A stretch of 64,000 nt of DNA from Prochlorococcus sp. AG-347-J20 (GTDB lineage: Bacteria > Cyanobacteriota > Cyanobacteriia > PCC-6307 > Cyanobiaceae). The notes beneath the pieces were generated by a model, which had not been told where the DNA came from, did not search any database, and saw only the letters and a list, made by a program, of their open reading frames with translations. Where the stretch lies: positions 32,505 to 96,504 of the forward strand of contig QCBW01000004.1 in the NCBI GenBank assembly GCA_003281485.1. The letters run 5' to 3'. The translations under genes were made by a program, and so were the position numbers. Positions 33,825 to 43,988 of the stretch are shown piece after piece (the first letter of the stretch is position 1; the number at the start of each line of letters is the position of its first letter).

Positions 33825-35231
33825 TTAAGATTTTAAAACTTGAAGCTTTTGAAGTTGATTTAAATTTTCCATCACGTTATGATTTACAGCGGAATGAGCC
33901 AAACGAAGAGCACTAACAACTGATAAAGACTTACTGCTACCATGCCCGATTACACAAATACCGTTTACCCCAAGTAATAGAGCTCCACCATGTTCGGCAT
34001 GATCTAATCTCTTCTTTATTCTTAGTAAATTACTTTTTAGAAAAGCTGAACCAACTTTTCCTCGCCTACCTCTTGGCAGCTCAGATCTTAATATATCCAA
34101 CAAAACACCTCCTACTGACTCGAGAAATTTCAATAATATATTTCCAGTAAACCCATCACAGACAACTACATCAAAACTACCTGATAGTACATCTCGCCCT
34201 TCACAATTGCCTGCAAAATTAAAATTTTTTTCAGAAGACAATAATTCAAATGTTTTCAAAGATAAATCATTACCCTTGCACTCTTCTTCTCCTATATTTA
34301 AAAGTCCAATTCTTGGCTTTTTTACTTGCAATACATCTTTTGCATAAATATTACCTAAAAGAGCAAACTGATGAAGATAAGAGGGTTTACAGTCGGTATT
34401 TGCCCCAACATCTAAGACTAATACAGGACGAGTTTGATCTCTTGTAGGAAATAATGCTCCTATGGCGGGTCTATCAATCCCTTTTAATCTACCAACTCTG
34501 AATATTGCAGAAGCCATCATTGCCCCTGAATTACCAGCTGAGTATACAGCTTGAGCTTTATTTTTTTTCACTAAATCCATTGCTACATTAATGCTTGCAT
34601 TTTTCCTTTTTCTGACTGCCGTAGCTTCTTCATTCATACCTATAGGATCTCCACTATCAATTAATTCAATACGATCTTTTTCTATTTCTTTTTCAAGTAG
34701 CTCTGATAGACCAATATTTTCCGCGGCGTTTTTAACTTTCTCAATCTTGCCAACAAACTTTATATTTATCGGAAATCTGCTTATCGCTTCAAGACAACCC
34801 TCGAGAATTGGCCCAGGAGCATAGTCTCCACCCATTCCATCAACAGCAATCCAAATTCTATTAGATTGAGAGTCTTTTTCCTTATCAAAAGTATTATCAC
34901 TGTTTTGTAATCTTTTTAATGGATCAAAAACTAATGGCTGCAATGTATTCTTAGCTAATGAACTAGCACTTGATACTACACTGCTAGCAGTATTCACGAC
35001 TGATTCTGCGCTTGAAACTACATTACCAGCTACGTTACTAGCAACATTACTAGCTGTGCTTACGACAGATCCAGCACTGGAAACTACATTACCAGCTACG
35101 TTACCTGCCGTTACTGCAGAACTTGCAGCGGTATCAACTATTGAAGTTACAGCCGAGTTTCTTTTATACCAAATAACTAATCTTCTGATAGCCCTAGGTT
35201 TATTAATCTTATTTAGAGTTTCTTTCCCCAT
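33825..35231 (-). CDS. plsX: phosphate acyltransferase PlsX with ~124-aa N-terminal repeat extension
   Basis: RIWIAVDGMGGDYAPGPILEG core preceded by V/A/S/N-rich repeats. Confidence 0.95.
   Translation of the reverse strand: MGKETLNKINKPRAIRRLVIWYKRNSAVTSIVDTAASSAVTAGNVAGNVVSSAGSVVSTASNVASNVAGNVVSSAESVVNTASSVVSSASSLAKNTLQPLVFDPLKRLQNSDNTFDKEKDSQSNRIWIAVDGMGGDYAPGPILEGCLEAISRFPINIKFVGKIEKVKNAAENIGLSELLEKEIEKDRIELIDSGDPIGMNEEATAVRKRKNASINVAMDLVKKNKAQAVYSAGNSGAMMASAIFRVGRLKGIDRPAIGALFPTRDQTRPVLVLDVGANTDCKPSYLHQFALLGNIYAKDVLQVKKPRIGLLNIGEEECKGNDLSLKTFELLSSEKNFNFAGNCEGRDVLSGSFDVVVCDGFTGNILLKFLESVGGVLLDILRSELPRGRRGKVGSAFLKSNLLRIKKRLDHAEHGGALLLGVNGICVIGHGSSKSLSVVSALRLAHSAVNHNVMENLNQLQKLQVLKS
34971..35102 (-). 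repeat. tandem 66-bp/22-aa repeat (2 units, flanked by partial units) within plsX
   Basis: NVAGNVVSSAGSVVSTASNVAS / NVAGNVVSSAESVVNTASSVVS (18/22 identical); identical 25-mer GAAACTACATTACCAGCTACGTTAC at 35014 and 35080. Confidence 0.92.
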
Positions 35232-35978
35232 TTATTTACCATCAAAAGGAGAAATATCAACAATACGTTGAAAAAGATATCCCGTCCCTCTTGCTGTTAG
35301 TATCAATTCAGGATTTGCTGGATCTGCCTCGAGTTTTGATCTTAATCTTGATATGTGAACATCGACTACTCTTGTATCTACATGTCTTTCAGGGGTATAT
35401 CCCCAAACCTCTTTCAAAATCTCTCCTCTACTAAATGGCTCTCCAGACCTACTTACTAAAAGCTCTAGGAGACTAAATTCCATACCAGTTAATCTAATTC
35501 TCTCATCACTTTTAAAAACTTGTCTTCTATTTGTATCAATTTTTATATCAGTAACCACAATTAATCCTGAGTTAGGCATCCCAGGGATTTGTTCTTTGTC
35601 AATTCTTCTTAGAACGCATCTTATTCTGGCTTCTAATTCTTTTGGACTAAATGGTTTAACTACGTAATCATCAGCCCCTAATTCTAAACCTGTTATCCTA
35701 TCTGCAACATCTCCTAATGCAGTTAACATAACAATTGGAACATCAGAATCTTTTCTTAATTCTTGACAAACTCCATATCCATCTAACTTTGGCATCATGA
35801 CGTCAAGCACTACTAAATCTGGCTCATAATCTTTGAATAACTTAAGTGCTTCTTTACCATCACTTGCAGTTACAACTTTGTAGCCAATCATAGAGAGACG
35901 TGTCTCCAGAATTCTTCTAATACTTGCCTCGTCATCTGCAACAAGGATTGTTTCTTTAGTTTGACTAGATAAAGCCAT
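35232..35978 (-). CDS. rpaB: OmpR-family response regulator RpaB (Ycf27)
   Basis: ILVADDEASIRRILETRLSMIGY, LDVMMPKLDGYGVC, winged-helix LTGMEFSLLELL...GTGYLF; adjacent to plsX. Confidence 0.93.
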   Translation of the reverse strand: MALSSQTKETILVADDEASIRRILETRLSMIGYKVVTASDGKEALKLFKDYEPDLVVLDVMMPKLDGYGVCQELRKDSDVPIVMLTALGDVADRITGLELGADDYVVKPFSPKELEARIRCVLRRIDKEQIPGMPNSGLIVVTDIKIDTNRRQVFKSDERIRLTGMEFSLLELLVSRSGEPFSRGEILKEVWGYTPERHVDTRVVDVHISRLRSKLEADPANPELILTARGTGYLFQRIVDISPFDGK

Positions 35979-36085
35979 TTGTTTCTATTAGCTAATCAGT
36001 AAGAGAATTTATCATTAACCTAATCTAACTTGTAGAGGGGCAATATCCCAAACATTCGGGTTCCAAAATCTTATTCGAAAACTAC

Positions 36086-37438
36086 ATGTCTAGCAAATTA
36101 TCGACTTTTATTTGTCAAAATTGCGGAACTGAATCCTCCCAATACTTTGGGAAATGTCTTAACTGCAACTCATGGAATTCCATTGTTGAAGAAATAAAAA
36201 GCAAAAGATCAATATATCAAAATAAGAAAAATAGTAAGAAAGCGATAACTTTTAATGAAATTTCATCTAAAAAAATTTCAAGGTTTTCCAGTGGATTTAA
36301 GGAATTTGATCGAGTTCTTGGAGGTGGAATAGTCCCTGGATCTGTTGTGTTACTTGGTGGCGAGCCAGGTATAGGTAAAAGCACAATAGTTCTACAATCA
36401 GCTGGAAAAATATCTCTTAATGAGAAAGTTTTATACGTCACTGCAGAAGAATCCTTAGAACAAGTAAAAATTAGATGGGAAAGATTAAATCAAAACAGTA
36501 TTGATTTGAAAATTTTCGCAGAAACTAATTTATCCCAAATTATTGAAGAAATCAAAAGAGTAAATCCAAGTTTTGCAATTATTGATAGTATTCAAGCTAT
36601 CCATGACCAAGAGATGGAAAGTTCGCCAGGATCGGTTTCTCAAGTTAGAGCATGTTCATCGGAATTGCAAAATCTAGCTAAAGAGAATAATATTGCGCTT
36701 CTAATAATTGGTCATGTTACCAAAGATGGAGCTTTAGCTGGCCCAAAAACTTTAGAACATTTAGTTGATGTGGTAATAAACTTTGAAGGAGATAATATTT
36801 CCTCACATAGATTACTGAGAAGTATAAAAAATCGATTTGGATCGACCTTTGAAATTGGAATTTTTGAAATGCTTGAAGATGGCTTGCGAGAGATAAAAAA
36901 CCCAAGTTCAATCTTCACAAATAAAGAGAATATTTCTGGTGTAACAACTACGATTACAAATGAAGGAACCCGACCATTTGCAGTTGATATACAAGCTCTG
37001 GTAAATAAAACTTTTTACAGTAATCCAAGACGAACAACAACTGGAATAAGTATGAATAGACTACATCAAATTCTAGCTGTTATTGAAAAACACGTAGGTA
37101 TAAAATTCTCGGAATTTGATTGTTATGTAGCCACTGGGGGTGGTTTTGAAATTAATGATCCATCATCCGACTTAGGTGTAGCAATTTCAATTTTATCAAG
37201 TTTGAAAAATATCCCACCCTTGGAGAGTAGCTCTTTTATTGGGGAATTAGGTTTGAGCGGTCAGGTTAGAAAATCTAATAATCTTCGAACTAAGATAGAA
37301 GAGGCTGCAAGACTAGGTATTAAAAATATCGTGGTGCCAAAATTAGATGAGGATCTAAATAATAATTTTCAAAATTTAATTAATATTAAAGAGATAACTA
37401 ATATTAAAGAAGCAGTTGACTATTGTTTATCAAGTTAA
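36086..37438 (+). CDS. radA: DNA repair protein RadA/Sms
   Basis: C4 zinc finger FICQNCGTESSQYFGKCLNCNSW, GGEPGIGKSTIVLQ. Confidence 0.97.
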   Translation: MSSKLSTFICQNCGTESSQYFGKCLNCNSWNSIVEEIKSKRSIYQNKKNSKKAITFNEISSKKISRFSSGFKEFDRVLGGGIVPGSVVLLGGEPGIGKSTIVLQSAGKISLNEKVLYVTAEESLEQVKIRWERLNQNSIDLKIFAETNLSQIIEEIKRVNPSFAIIDSIQAIHDQEMESSPGSVSQVRACSSELQNLAKENNIALLIIGHVTKDGALAGPKTLEHLVDVVINFEGDNISSHRLLRSIKNRFGSTFEIGIFEMLEDGLREIKNPSSIFTNKENISGVTTTITNEGTRPFAVDIQALVNKTFYSNPRRTTTGISMNRLHQILAVIEKHVGIKFSEFDCYVATGGGFEINDPSSDLGVAISILSSLKNIPPLESSSFIGELGLSGQVRKSNNLRTKIEEAARLGIKNIVVPKLDEDLNNNFQNLINIKEITNIKEAVDYCLSS

Positions 37439-37444
37439 AAAATA

Positions 37445-37966
37445 TTAGAGGTACATATCGATTGAACTTCTTCCTGAGTTTTTCAACCAATTCTCAATGT
37501 CTAGATAACCACCTGGATATAGTCTCACTGCTTTAGACCAAACTTCAGCAGCTTTATCAAACCAAATATCTCTTTGATCTAAATCACCATTTTGCTCAGC
37601 ATATCTTCCCCTTTTTTCATATATTAAACCTATATTTTTGAGGCATGATGGCTGTTTAGGATTTTCAACTAATGCTTTTTCATAAGTTTCAATAGACAAA
37701 TCCTCTTCCCCATTACTCATGTAAATTATTGCCATATTTTTTAAAGTCTCACCCCTATCAATTTTATTTTCTTCAAGCAGTAAACTCTCTTTGTAATACT
37801 CTAAAGCTTCCGAATAATCTCCATTATTTTGTGCTGCTAGTCCATCTCTATAATAGATATATGCTTTTTTTTCTTTCTCTGCTATAGGCATTATTTTTAC
37901 TATAGATTCAGCAATTACAGTAAAAGCTTTATCAATAAAATTGTCTCTGTTTTGGTTGCTAGGCAC
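37445..37966 (-). CDS. ycf3: photosystem I assembly protein Ycf3 (TPR)
   Basis: [57 protein letters not shown]. Confidence 0.97.
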   Translation of the reverse strand: MPSNQNRDNFIDKAFTVIAESIVKIMPIAEKEKKAYIYYRDGLAAQNNGDYSEALEYYKESLLLEENKIDRGETLKNMAIIYMSNGEEDLSIETYEKALVENPKQPSCLKNIGLIYEKRGRYAEQNGDLDQRDIWFDKAAEVWSKAVRLYPGGYLDIENWLKNSGRSSIDMYL

Positions 37967-38086
37967 TGCTCTAAAACTAATAAATTTAATATAGAAATTT
38001 AAAAAATAACTATTCTAAAATTCTAATACATTTATTATTATAATTAATAAAAAGGTTAAGCATTAACTTGCTTCTATCGCGAAAAT

Positions 38087-40381
38087 ATGGAAAGTATTCA
38101 ATTAAGCATTACAGGCATGAAATGCGGAGGTTGCGTCAGTACTGTTGAAAAAATATTAAGTAATTCTGATGGCATTGAAAATGTTTCTGTTAATTTACTC
38201 ACTGAAAGTGCATATTTTGAAATTACTCAGAAACATATAGAACTAGAAACAGTTCTCGCAAACTTAAAAGATAATGGTTTCCCATCAAAAATTTACATAA
38301 ATGATTATTCAAAAAAAATAAATAAAGCAGAATTAGAAAAAAAAAAGAAGTGGAATAAACAATGGAAAAAACTAACTTTTGCTCTAATACTTTTACTATT
38401 TTCAGGATTAGGTCATCTGGCAGAAGGAAGATATATCAATTTTCCAATATTAGGTAATATATTTTTTCACGCTTCATTAGCAACGTTAGCTCTATTATTT
38501 CCTGGCAGAAAAATAATTATTAATGGATTTAAATCATTTATTAAGAACCATCCCGATATGGATTCTTTAATAGCTCTTGGAGTAATTAGCGCATATACAA
38601 CAAGTCTTCTATCCTTAATATTTCCTGCGATAGGTTTTCCTTGTTTTTTTAATGAGCCAGTCATGCTGTTAGGCTTCATACTGATTGGGCGTTACTTAGA
38701 AGAAAGAGCAAGATATCAAACTGGTTCATCCATTGGAGAATTATTAGATCTTCAACCTGAAATGGCAAATATCTTCACAAAAGACAATCAAATAAAGTCA
38801 ATAAGAGTGAACACTTTAAGACCTGATCAAGAGATTCAAGTTTTAGCAGGAGATAGAGTACCTGCTGACTGCATTGTTACCCAAGGTAATTCATATGTTG
38901 ATGTCTCACATATTACTGGAGAATCCAAACCTATAGAAATTAAAGAAGGCGAAAATCTATCTAGTGGGTCTTTAAATCTTAATTCAACTCTTAGACTTAA
39001 AGTACAAAAGGTAGGAGGAGATTCTTCTCTAGCAAAACTAGTAAATCTTATTGAATCTGTAAACTCTAGAAAACCTCGCATTCAAAGCATTGCTGATGAA
39101 ATTGCAGGAAAATTTACCTACTTTGTACTTATTTTTGCTACTTTAACCTTCTTCTTTTGGTGGAAGGGGGCAAGAAACATATGGCCTGATTTATTAAGTC
39201 ACAATAATGAATTAATCACTCACTCAAGCCATACACTTCATAGTTCGCTTGGCAGTAATGCTGAGAATTTCCTAAGTTTAGCAATTCAATTGTCAATTGC
39301 CGTTTTAGTGATAGCTTGCCCTTGTGCATTAGGTTTAGCTACCCCAACTGTAATCACTGTCGCATCGGGTAAAGCAGCAAAAAAAGGGGTTTTATTCAAA
39401 GGCGGAGATAAAATAGAGATGGCTTCAAAAATTAATCATATTATTTTTGACAAAACAGGTACTTTAACAAAAGGTAAGCTTTTCATTGTTGATTACAAAA
39501 ATAATGATGATCATTCATTTTTATTAAAAATAGCGGCCAGTTTAGAAAAGGAAAGCAGACATCCAATCGCAGATGCCTTAATTCAAGAGGCAAAAAAGCA
39601 AAATTTAAGTTTATTGCCAATAAAAAAAATTATCACTCATTCAGGGCGAGGTATTTCAGGAGAACTTGAGTCAATTGATGGACTTATTAATATTGGAAAT
39701 ATTGAATGGCTACTAAGCCAAGGAATAATTATTGATAGTGATGCAAAAAAAGTAATTGAAAATAAAGGAACAAAAACAAACACTATCATTGGAGTAAGTG
39801 TCAAAGATAAGTTATTTGGCTTTATTTTGCTCGGAGATTTACTCAGAGATGATTCAATTAAAACAGTTCAAAATTTGAGAGAAAACAAATTTAAGATCAA
39901 TATTTTAAGTGGCGATAGGAAACAAACAGTTTTAGCTTTGGCAAAAAAAATTGGTTGTAAAGAAACAGAAGTAAAATGGGATCTTCTTCCTGAAATGAAG
40001 TTAAAGACTATAGAAAATTTAAAAATTAATAATAAAGTGGCAATGATTGGTGATGGAATTAATGATGTCCCAGCCTTAGCATCCTCAGACTTAGGAATTG
40101 CGGTAGGATCAGGGACCCAAATAGCTAAGGCAAATGCAGATGTAGTACTAATGGGAGATCAACTAAATGGATTACCCTACGCCTTAAATCTTGCAAAAAA
40201 AACTATAAGAAAAATAAAGCAAAATCTAATATGGGCTTTTGGTTACAACTTACTAGCTATACCTTTAGCCGGCGGAATTTTATTCCCTAAATACGGTATT
40301 CTTCTTACTCCCTCTATAGCAGCATTATTAATGGCTATTAGCTCTATTACAGTTGTAATTAATGCTTTGTCTTTGGATTAA
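38087..40381 (+). CDS. heavy-metal (Cu) P1B-type ATPase
   Basis: One HMA domain GMKCGGCVSTVEKIL, CPCALGLATP, DKTGTLTKG, HP motif. Confidence 0.95.
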   Translation: MESIQLSITGMKCGGCVSTVEKILSNSDGIENVSVNLLTESAYFEITQKHIELETVLANLKDNGFPSKIYINDYSKKINKAELEKKKKWNKQWKKLTFALILLLFSGLGHLAEGRYINFPILGNIFFHASLATLALLFPGRKIIINGFKSFIKNHPDMDSLIALGVISAYTTSLLSLIFPAIGFPCFFNEPVMLLGFILIGRYLEERARYQTGSSIGELLDLQPEMANIFTKDNQIKSIRVNTLRPDQEIQVLAGDRVPADCIVTQGNSYVDVSHITGESKPIEIKEGENLSSGSLNLNSTLRLKVQKVGGDSSLAKLVNLIESVNSRKPRIQSIADEIAGKFTYFVLIFATLTFFFWWKGARNIWPDLLSHNNELITHSSHTLHSSLGSNAENFLSLAIQLSIAVLVIACPCALGLATPTVITVASGKAAKKGVLFKGGDKIEMASKINHIIFDKTGTLTKGKLFIVDYKNNDDHSFLLKIAASLEKESRHPIADALIQEAKKQNLSLLPIKKIITHSGRGISGELESIDGLINIGNIEWLLSQGIIIDSDAKKVIENKGTKTNTIIGVSVKDKLFGFILLGDLLRDDSIKTVQNLRENKFKINILSGDRKQTVLALAKKIGCKETEVKWDLLPEMKLKTIENLKINNKVAMIGDGINDVPALASSDLGIAVGSGTQIAKANADVVLMGDQLNGLPYALNLAKKTIRKIKQNLIWAFGYNLLAIPLAGGILFPKYGILLTPSIAALLMAISSITVVINALSLD

Positions 40382-41020
40382 ATGAAAGGAAAATTTATCG
40401 TTATTGAGGGTATTGATGGATGTGGTAAAACTACCCAAATAGATGAACTAACTAAATGGCTTCCTAATAGTGGTCTAATAAAGAAAGGATCTAAATTAAT
40501 CACAACTAGAGAACCCGGAGGCAGTCTTTTAGGAAAAAAACTTAGAGGACTAATTCTTGATAATAATGAAAATAATAAGCCTTCATCTCTTGCAGAATTA
40601 TTACTTTATTCAGCAGATAGAGCTGAACACGTTTCCAAAATTATTTCACCTTCTTTAAATAACGATGATTGGGTAATAAGTGATAGATTTTCCGATTCCA
40701 CACTAGCTTATCAAGGTTATGGGAGAAATATAAATCTAGAAGTAATTAAAAATATTGAATCTATTGTATGTCAAGGAGTATCTCCAGATCTTACTTTCTT
40801 CTTAGAAATTTCTCCAGAAGAGAGCATATTCCGAAGAAAAAATGAAATTCCAGACAGAATAGAATCAGAAGGGATTAGATTTTTAGAAAAAGTAAATGAA
40901 GGCTTCAAACTAATTGCCAAACAAAAAAACTGGAAAGTAATATCTGCTTCACAAAATATTAAAACTATTTCTAATCAAATAAAAGAGACTTTGCTAAATA
41001 ATTTTTCCTATAACAAATGA
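40382..41020 (+). CDS. tmk: thymidylate kinase
   Basis: [45 protein letters not shown]. Confidence 0.97.
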   Translation: MKGKFIVIEGIDGCGKTTQIDELTKWLPNSGLIKKGSKLITTREPGGSLLGKKLRGLILDNNENNKPSSLAELLLYSADRAEHVSKIISPSLNNDDWVISDRFSDSTLAYQGYGRNINLEVIKNIESIVCQGVSPDLTFFLEISPEESIFRRKNEIPDRIESEGIRFLEKVNEGFKLIAKQKNWKVISASQNIKTISNQIKETLLNNFSYNK

Positions 41021-41979
41021 TGGAGTTTAAAAAAAATAATTTTTTCTTGAATGAGGAAGTCATTAACTTTCTTAAGAACATAATTAAAAAAAAATCATTG
41101 GCTAATGGTTATATATTTTATGGTGCTGAAGGATTAGGCAAAAAGCAAACTGCTCTTCAATTTATAAAAGAGATTTTCAAAGAGTCTTCACCAAGCGAAA
41201 ATATTGAAGAGAGAATTACAAACAATAATCATCCTGATTTCTTAATTATTGAACCTGATTCTCTTATGGCAACAAAAAGTTCAGGAAGTTTCGAAATTGA
41301 AAAAACAATAAAAAGTGGATCTGAGATTATTAAAATTGCTCAAATACGTAATATCAAAACTTTTCTTAGTCAAAAATCAATAAACTCAGAAAAAAAAATT
41401 GTTTTAATTATTGATGCACACCTTTTAAACGAAGCGGCCTCAAATTGCCTTTTAAAAACCTTAGAAGAACCTAGTAACGGCATTTTTATTTTACTAACAT
41501 CTAAATTAAACCTCCTCCTAGATACGATCATCTCAAGATGCCAAATCGTCAGATTTCGATCTTTTTCTAGTAAACAAATGAAGTCAATTTTAAAAGAATA
41601 TTTAGATAATTCTAAATTAAAGATAAATACAAAATTAAAATTTGAAGATTTAATAAATTCTGCCAATGGATCTCCAAATCAATTATTGAAAAATATTGAA
41701 ATTTGGAATGATTTTTCAGATGAAATTTTAAGCAAATTGGATTTTCCAATTAAAAAAAGTCTGGAAATATTAGAAATATCTAAATTAATATCTGAAAAAT
41801 TAGAGATTTTTCAACAGATAGCTTTAGTTAATTTAATTCAAACAATTTGGTGGAGAAAAACAAAAAATATAGAGTTAGTTAAAAAACTTGAAAATCTAAA
41901 GGACCTCTTAAGAAAAAAAATTCAACCTAGGTTTTCATGGGAAATAGCTTTTTTAAAAATTTCGATGGAAGATATATAA
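41017..41979 (+). CDS. holB: DNA polymerase III delta' subunit
   Basis: [46 protein letters not shown]; 4-nt overlap with tmk. Confidence 0.93.
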   Translation: MMEFKKNNFFLNEEVINFLKNIIKKKSLANGYIFYGAEGLGKKQTALQFIKEIFKESSPSENIEERITNNNHPDFLIIEPDSLMATKSSGSFEIEKTIKSGSEIIKIAQIRNIKTFLSQKSINSEKKIVLIIDAHLLNEAASNCLLKTLEEPSNGIFILLTSKLNLLLDTIISRCQIVRFRSFSSKQMKSILKEYLDNSKLKINTKLKFEDLINSANGSPNQLLKNIEIWNDFSDEILSKLDFPIKKSLEILEISKLISEKLEIFQQIALVNLIQTIWWRKTKNIELVKKLENLKDLLRKKIQPRFSWEIAFLKISMEDI

Positions 41980-41981
41980 AA

Positions 41982-42767
41982 CTAATCTGCTACTGCAGAA
42001 TTTATCAAATCAGAATTTCTTGCTTGAATAAACTCTTCCCTGGCTGTTTCAACTTGAGAACCAACAGGTAACTCAAGACAATATCCGGCACCATAAACAG
42101 TTTTTATATATGTAGGCTTACGTGGATCAGGTTCTAATTTTGTGCGCAAGTGTCTAATATGAACTCTTATTGTCTCAATGTCATCATCTGGTTCATATCC
42201 CCAAACTTCTTTAAGGATTAATGATGGCGATACAGTTTGACCATGCCTTTGAAGAAGACAGTGAAGCAATTCAAATTCGAGATGCGTTAATCTAACAGGG
42301 GATTCAAACCAGATGGCTTCAAATCTTTCCGGAACAAGAGTTAAAGGACCATAATTTAATATTTCTTGTTGGTTACTTGAATTTAGTTGTGCTCTATTGG
42401 TTCTTCTTAATAATGCTTTTATACGAACATGTAATTCTTCTAAATCGAATGGTTTAGTGATATAGTCATCTGCTCCTGAATTAAACCCAGTCACTTTATC
42501 TTTTATCCCTCCCAATGCAGTTATCATCAAAATTGGAATATTTGAAGTTCTTTCGTCTCTTCTGAGTCGCTGGCATAAAGTTAATCCATCAACGTTAGGC
42601 AGCATTAAATCTAAAAGTATTAAATCTGGTGAGTATTGCAGAGCTAATGCTTGTCCTCTAATTCCATCTTCAGCCTTTTGAACATCGAAACCAGAATGTT
42701 CTAAATGCCTAGCCACCAAATCACGCATATCACGATCATCTTCAATTAAAAGGATTGAAATTTTCAT
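41982..42767 (-). CDS. rpaA: OmpR-family response regulator RpaA
   Basis: [100 protein letters not shown]. Confidence 0.9.
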   Translation of the reverse strand: MKISILLIEDDRDMRDLVARHLEHSGFDVQKAEDGIRGQALALQYSPDLILLDLMLPNVDGLTLCQRLRRDERTSNIPILMITALGGIKDKVTGFNSGADDYITKPFDLEELHVRIKALLRRTNRAQLNSSNQQEILNYGPLTLVPERFEAIWFESPVRLTHLEFELLHCLLQRHGQTVSPSLILKEVWGYEPDDDIETIRVHIRHLRTKLEPDPRKPTYIKTVYGAGYCLELPVGSQVETAREEFIQARNSDLINSAVAD

Positions 42768-43172
42768 ATCTATAAACTATTAAATTAAAATTAAGTTTTG
42801 GTATTATGATTCTCTCAAGAATTTATAAAGATTGCTGAATTACTGTAAACAATTTTATCAATTAGATTTATCAAATAACTTAGTGATAGTAAAGGATAAG
42901 ACAGAAATTGCAAATTTTAAAAAAAAATGAAATTTTAGAATTTCTTTCGATTCTATTTACTTTTTCTTAATAATTAGAGGATTATTAGAAACAAATAATG
43001 GTTTAAATTGAAACAAAACCTTATTCATATTACCAATATTAAGATTTAGAAAAATTGAATCAAATTGAGATTTTCAGTTTTCAAATAGTAATTAACTAGG
43101 TTTAAAATTTTTAATTCCACCACAATGTTTAAACTAATAATTTTGCCTATATTGAAAAAAATTTAATTATTC

Positions 43173-43532
43173 ATGAAAAAGAAGTCTATTATCCATTCTG
43201 ATTTATCAAAAAAACAACTAGAAACTCTAAAAGAACTTTACATTCAAAAAAAAGTTGAATCGATGAGTCATCAAGAACTTAAACAATATGTATTAGAAAT
43301 TATTTCTCATCAGATAAACGACACTATTGGGAAAGAAGAGGAAATGGAAGCATGGAGAGAAATGTCAGATTTTTTTGGAGAACAATTTGAAATAATTATT
43401 TTAGAAATAAAAACAAAATACATTGACGAAAAAAACGTAATTGAAACAGAAATAGATTCTCAAAAGCAAAGAATAGAATTACTTGAAAGAAATAATTTGG
43501 ATCACGATAAAAAAGATATGTGGGATGACTAA
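43173..43532 (+). CDS. small charged, coiled-coil-like protein of unknown function
   Basis: 119 aa ORF with ATG start, K/E-rich; no family recognised. Confidence 0.6.
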   Translation: MKKKSIIHSDLSKKQLETLKELYIQKKVESMSHQELKQYVLEIISHQINDTIGKEEEMEAWREMSDFFGEQFEIIILEIKTKYIDEKNVIETEIDSQKQRIELLERNNLDHDKKDMWDD

Positions 43533-43647
43533 AATTTCCTGAATGCTGTAGTAATTCAAACGATATAAACAAAAACATGTCTTAATTTTAAAAAATGAAA
43601 ATTAATCAAAGAGCCTATTTTTTTTCATTTTGTGGAGAATTTATTAA

Positions 43648-43668
43648 ATGTTCTAATTACTGTTCTTA
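43648..43668. repeat. 21-nt imperfect direct repeat, copy 1
   Basis: ATGTTCTAATTACTGTTCTTA; 20/21 identical to copy 2. Confidence 0.8.
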
Positions 43669-43724
43669 AAAACCATTTATTTATTCTTAAACTATTGTAA
43701 TAGTGTATAACTTGATTTTTATTT

Positions 43725-43745
43725 ATGTTCTATTTACTGTTCTTA
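43725..43745. repeat. 21-nt imperfect direct repeat, copy 2
   Basis: ATGTTCTATTTACTGTTCTTA; 77 bp from copy 1. Confidence 0.8.
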
Positions 43746-43817
43746 ATATTATATCAAATATACTTGATTATATCTTCGACTAACTGCTACTTCACAAAAA
43801 AGAGGTCAAAGAAATAA
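43725..43817 (+). CDS. candidate 30-aa single-TM peptide
   Basis: MFYLLFLILYQIYLIISSTNCYFTKKRSKK; hydrophobic then basic; stop abuts hairpin at 43819; no RBS or conservation evidence. Confidence 0.3.
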   Translation: MFYLLFLILYQIYLIISSTNCYFTKKRSKK

Positions 43818-43843
43818 AAAAGTCACCTTTTCGGGGTGACTTT
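43814..43843 (-). terminator. Rho-independent terminator-like hairpin downstream of tRNA-Asn
   Basis: 9-bp stem AAAGTCACC/GGTGACTTT with 7-nt loop; on the minus strand followed by TTTTTTATTT. Confidence 0.7.
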
Positions 43844-43867
43844 AAATAACTTTTTGGAATTTATAAA

Positions 43868-43939
<72 letters not shown>

Positions 43940-43988
43940 TTATAGAATGAATTTAACTCTTTAAAGTACCTTATGACAAGTGCAGGAT

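Noticed and set aside
34250-34824. Plus-strand ORFs within plsX (34250-34447, 34591-34824)
   Set aside because: Antisense to the conserved PlsX core; no motifs.
35056-35271. Plus-strand 71-aa ORF antisense to the plsX repeat region
   Set aside because: Arises from low-complexity repeat codons on the opposite strand of a clear plsX gene; not protein-like.
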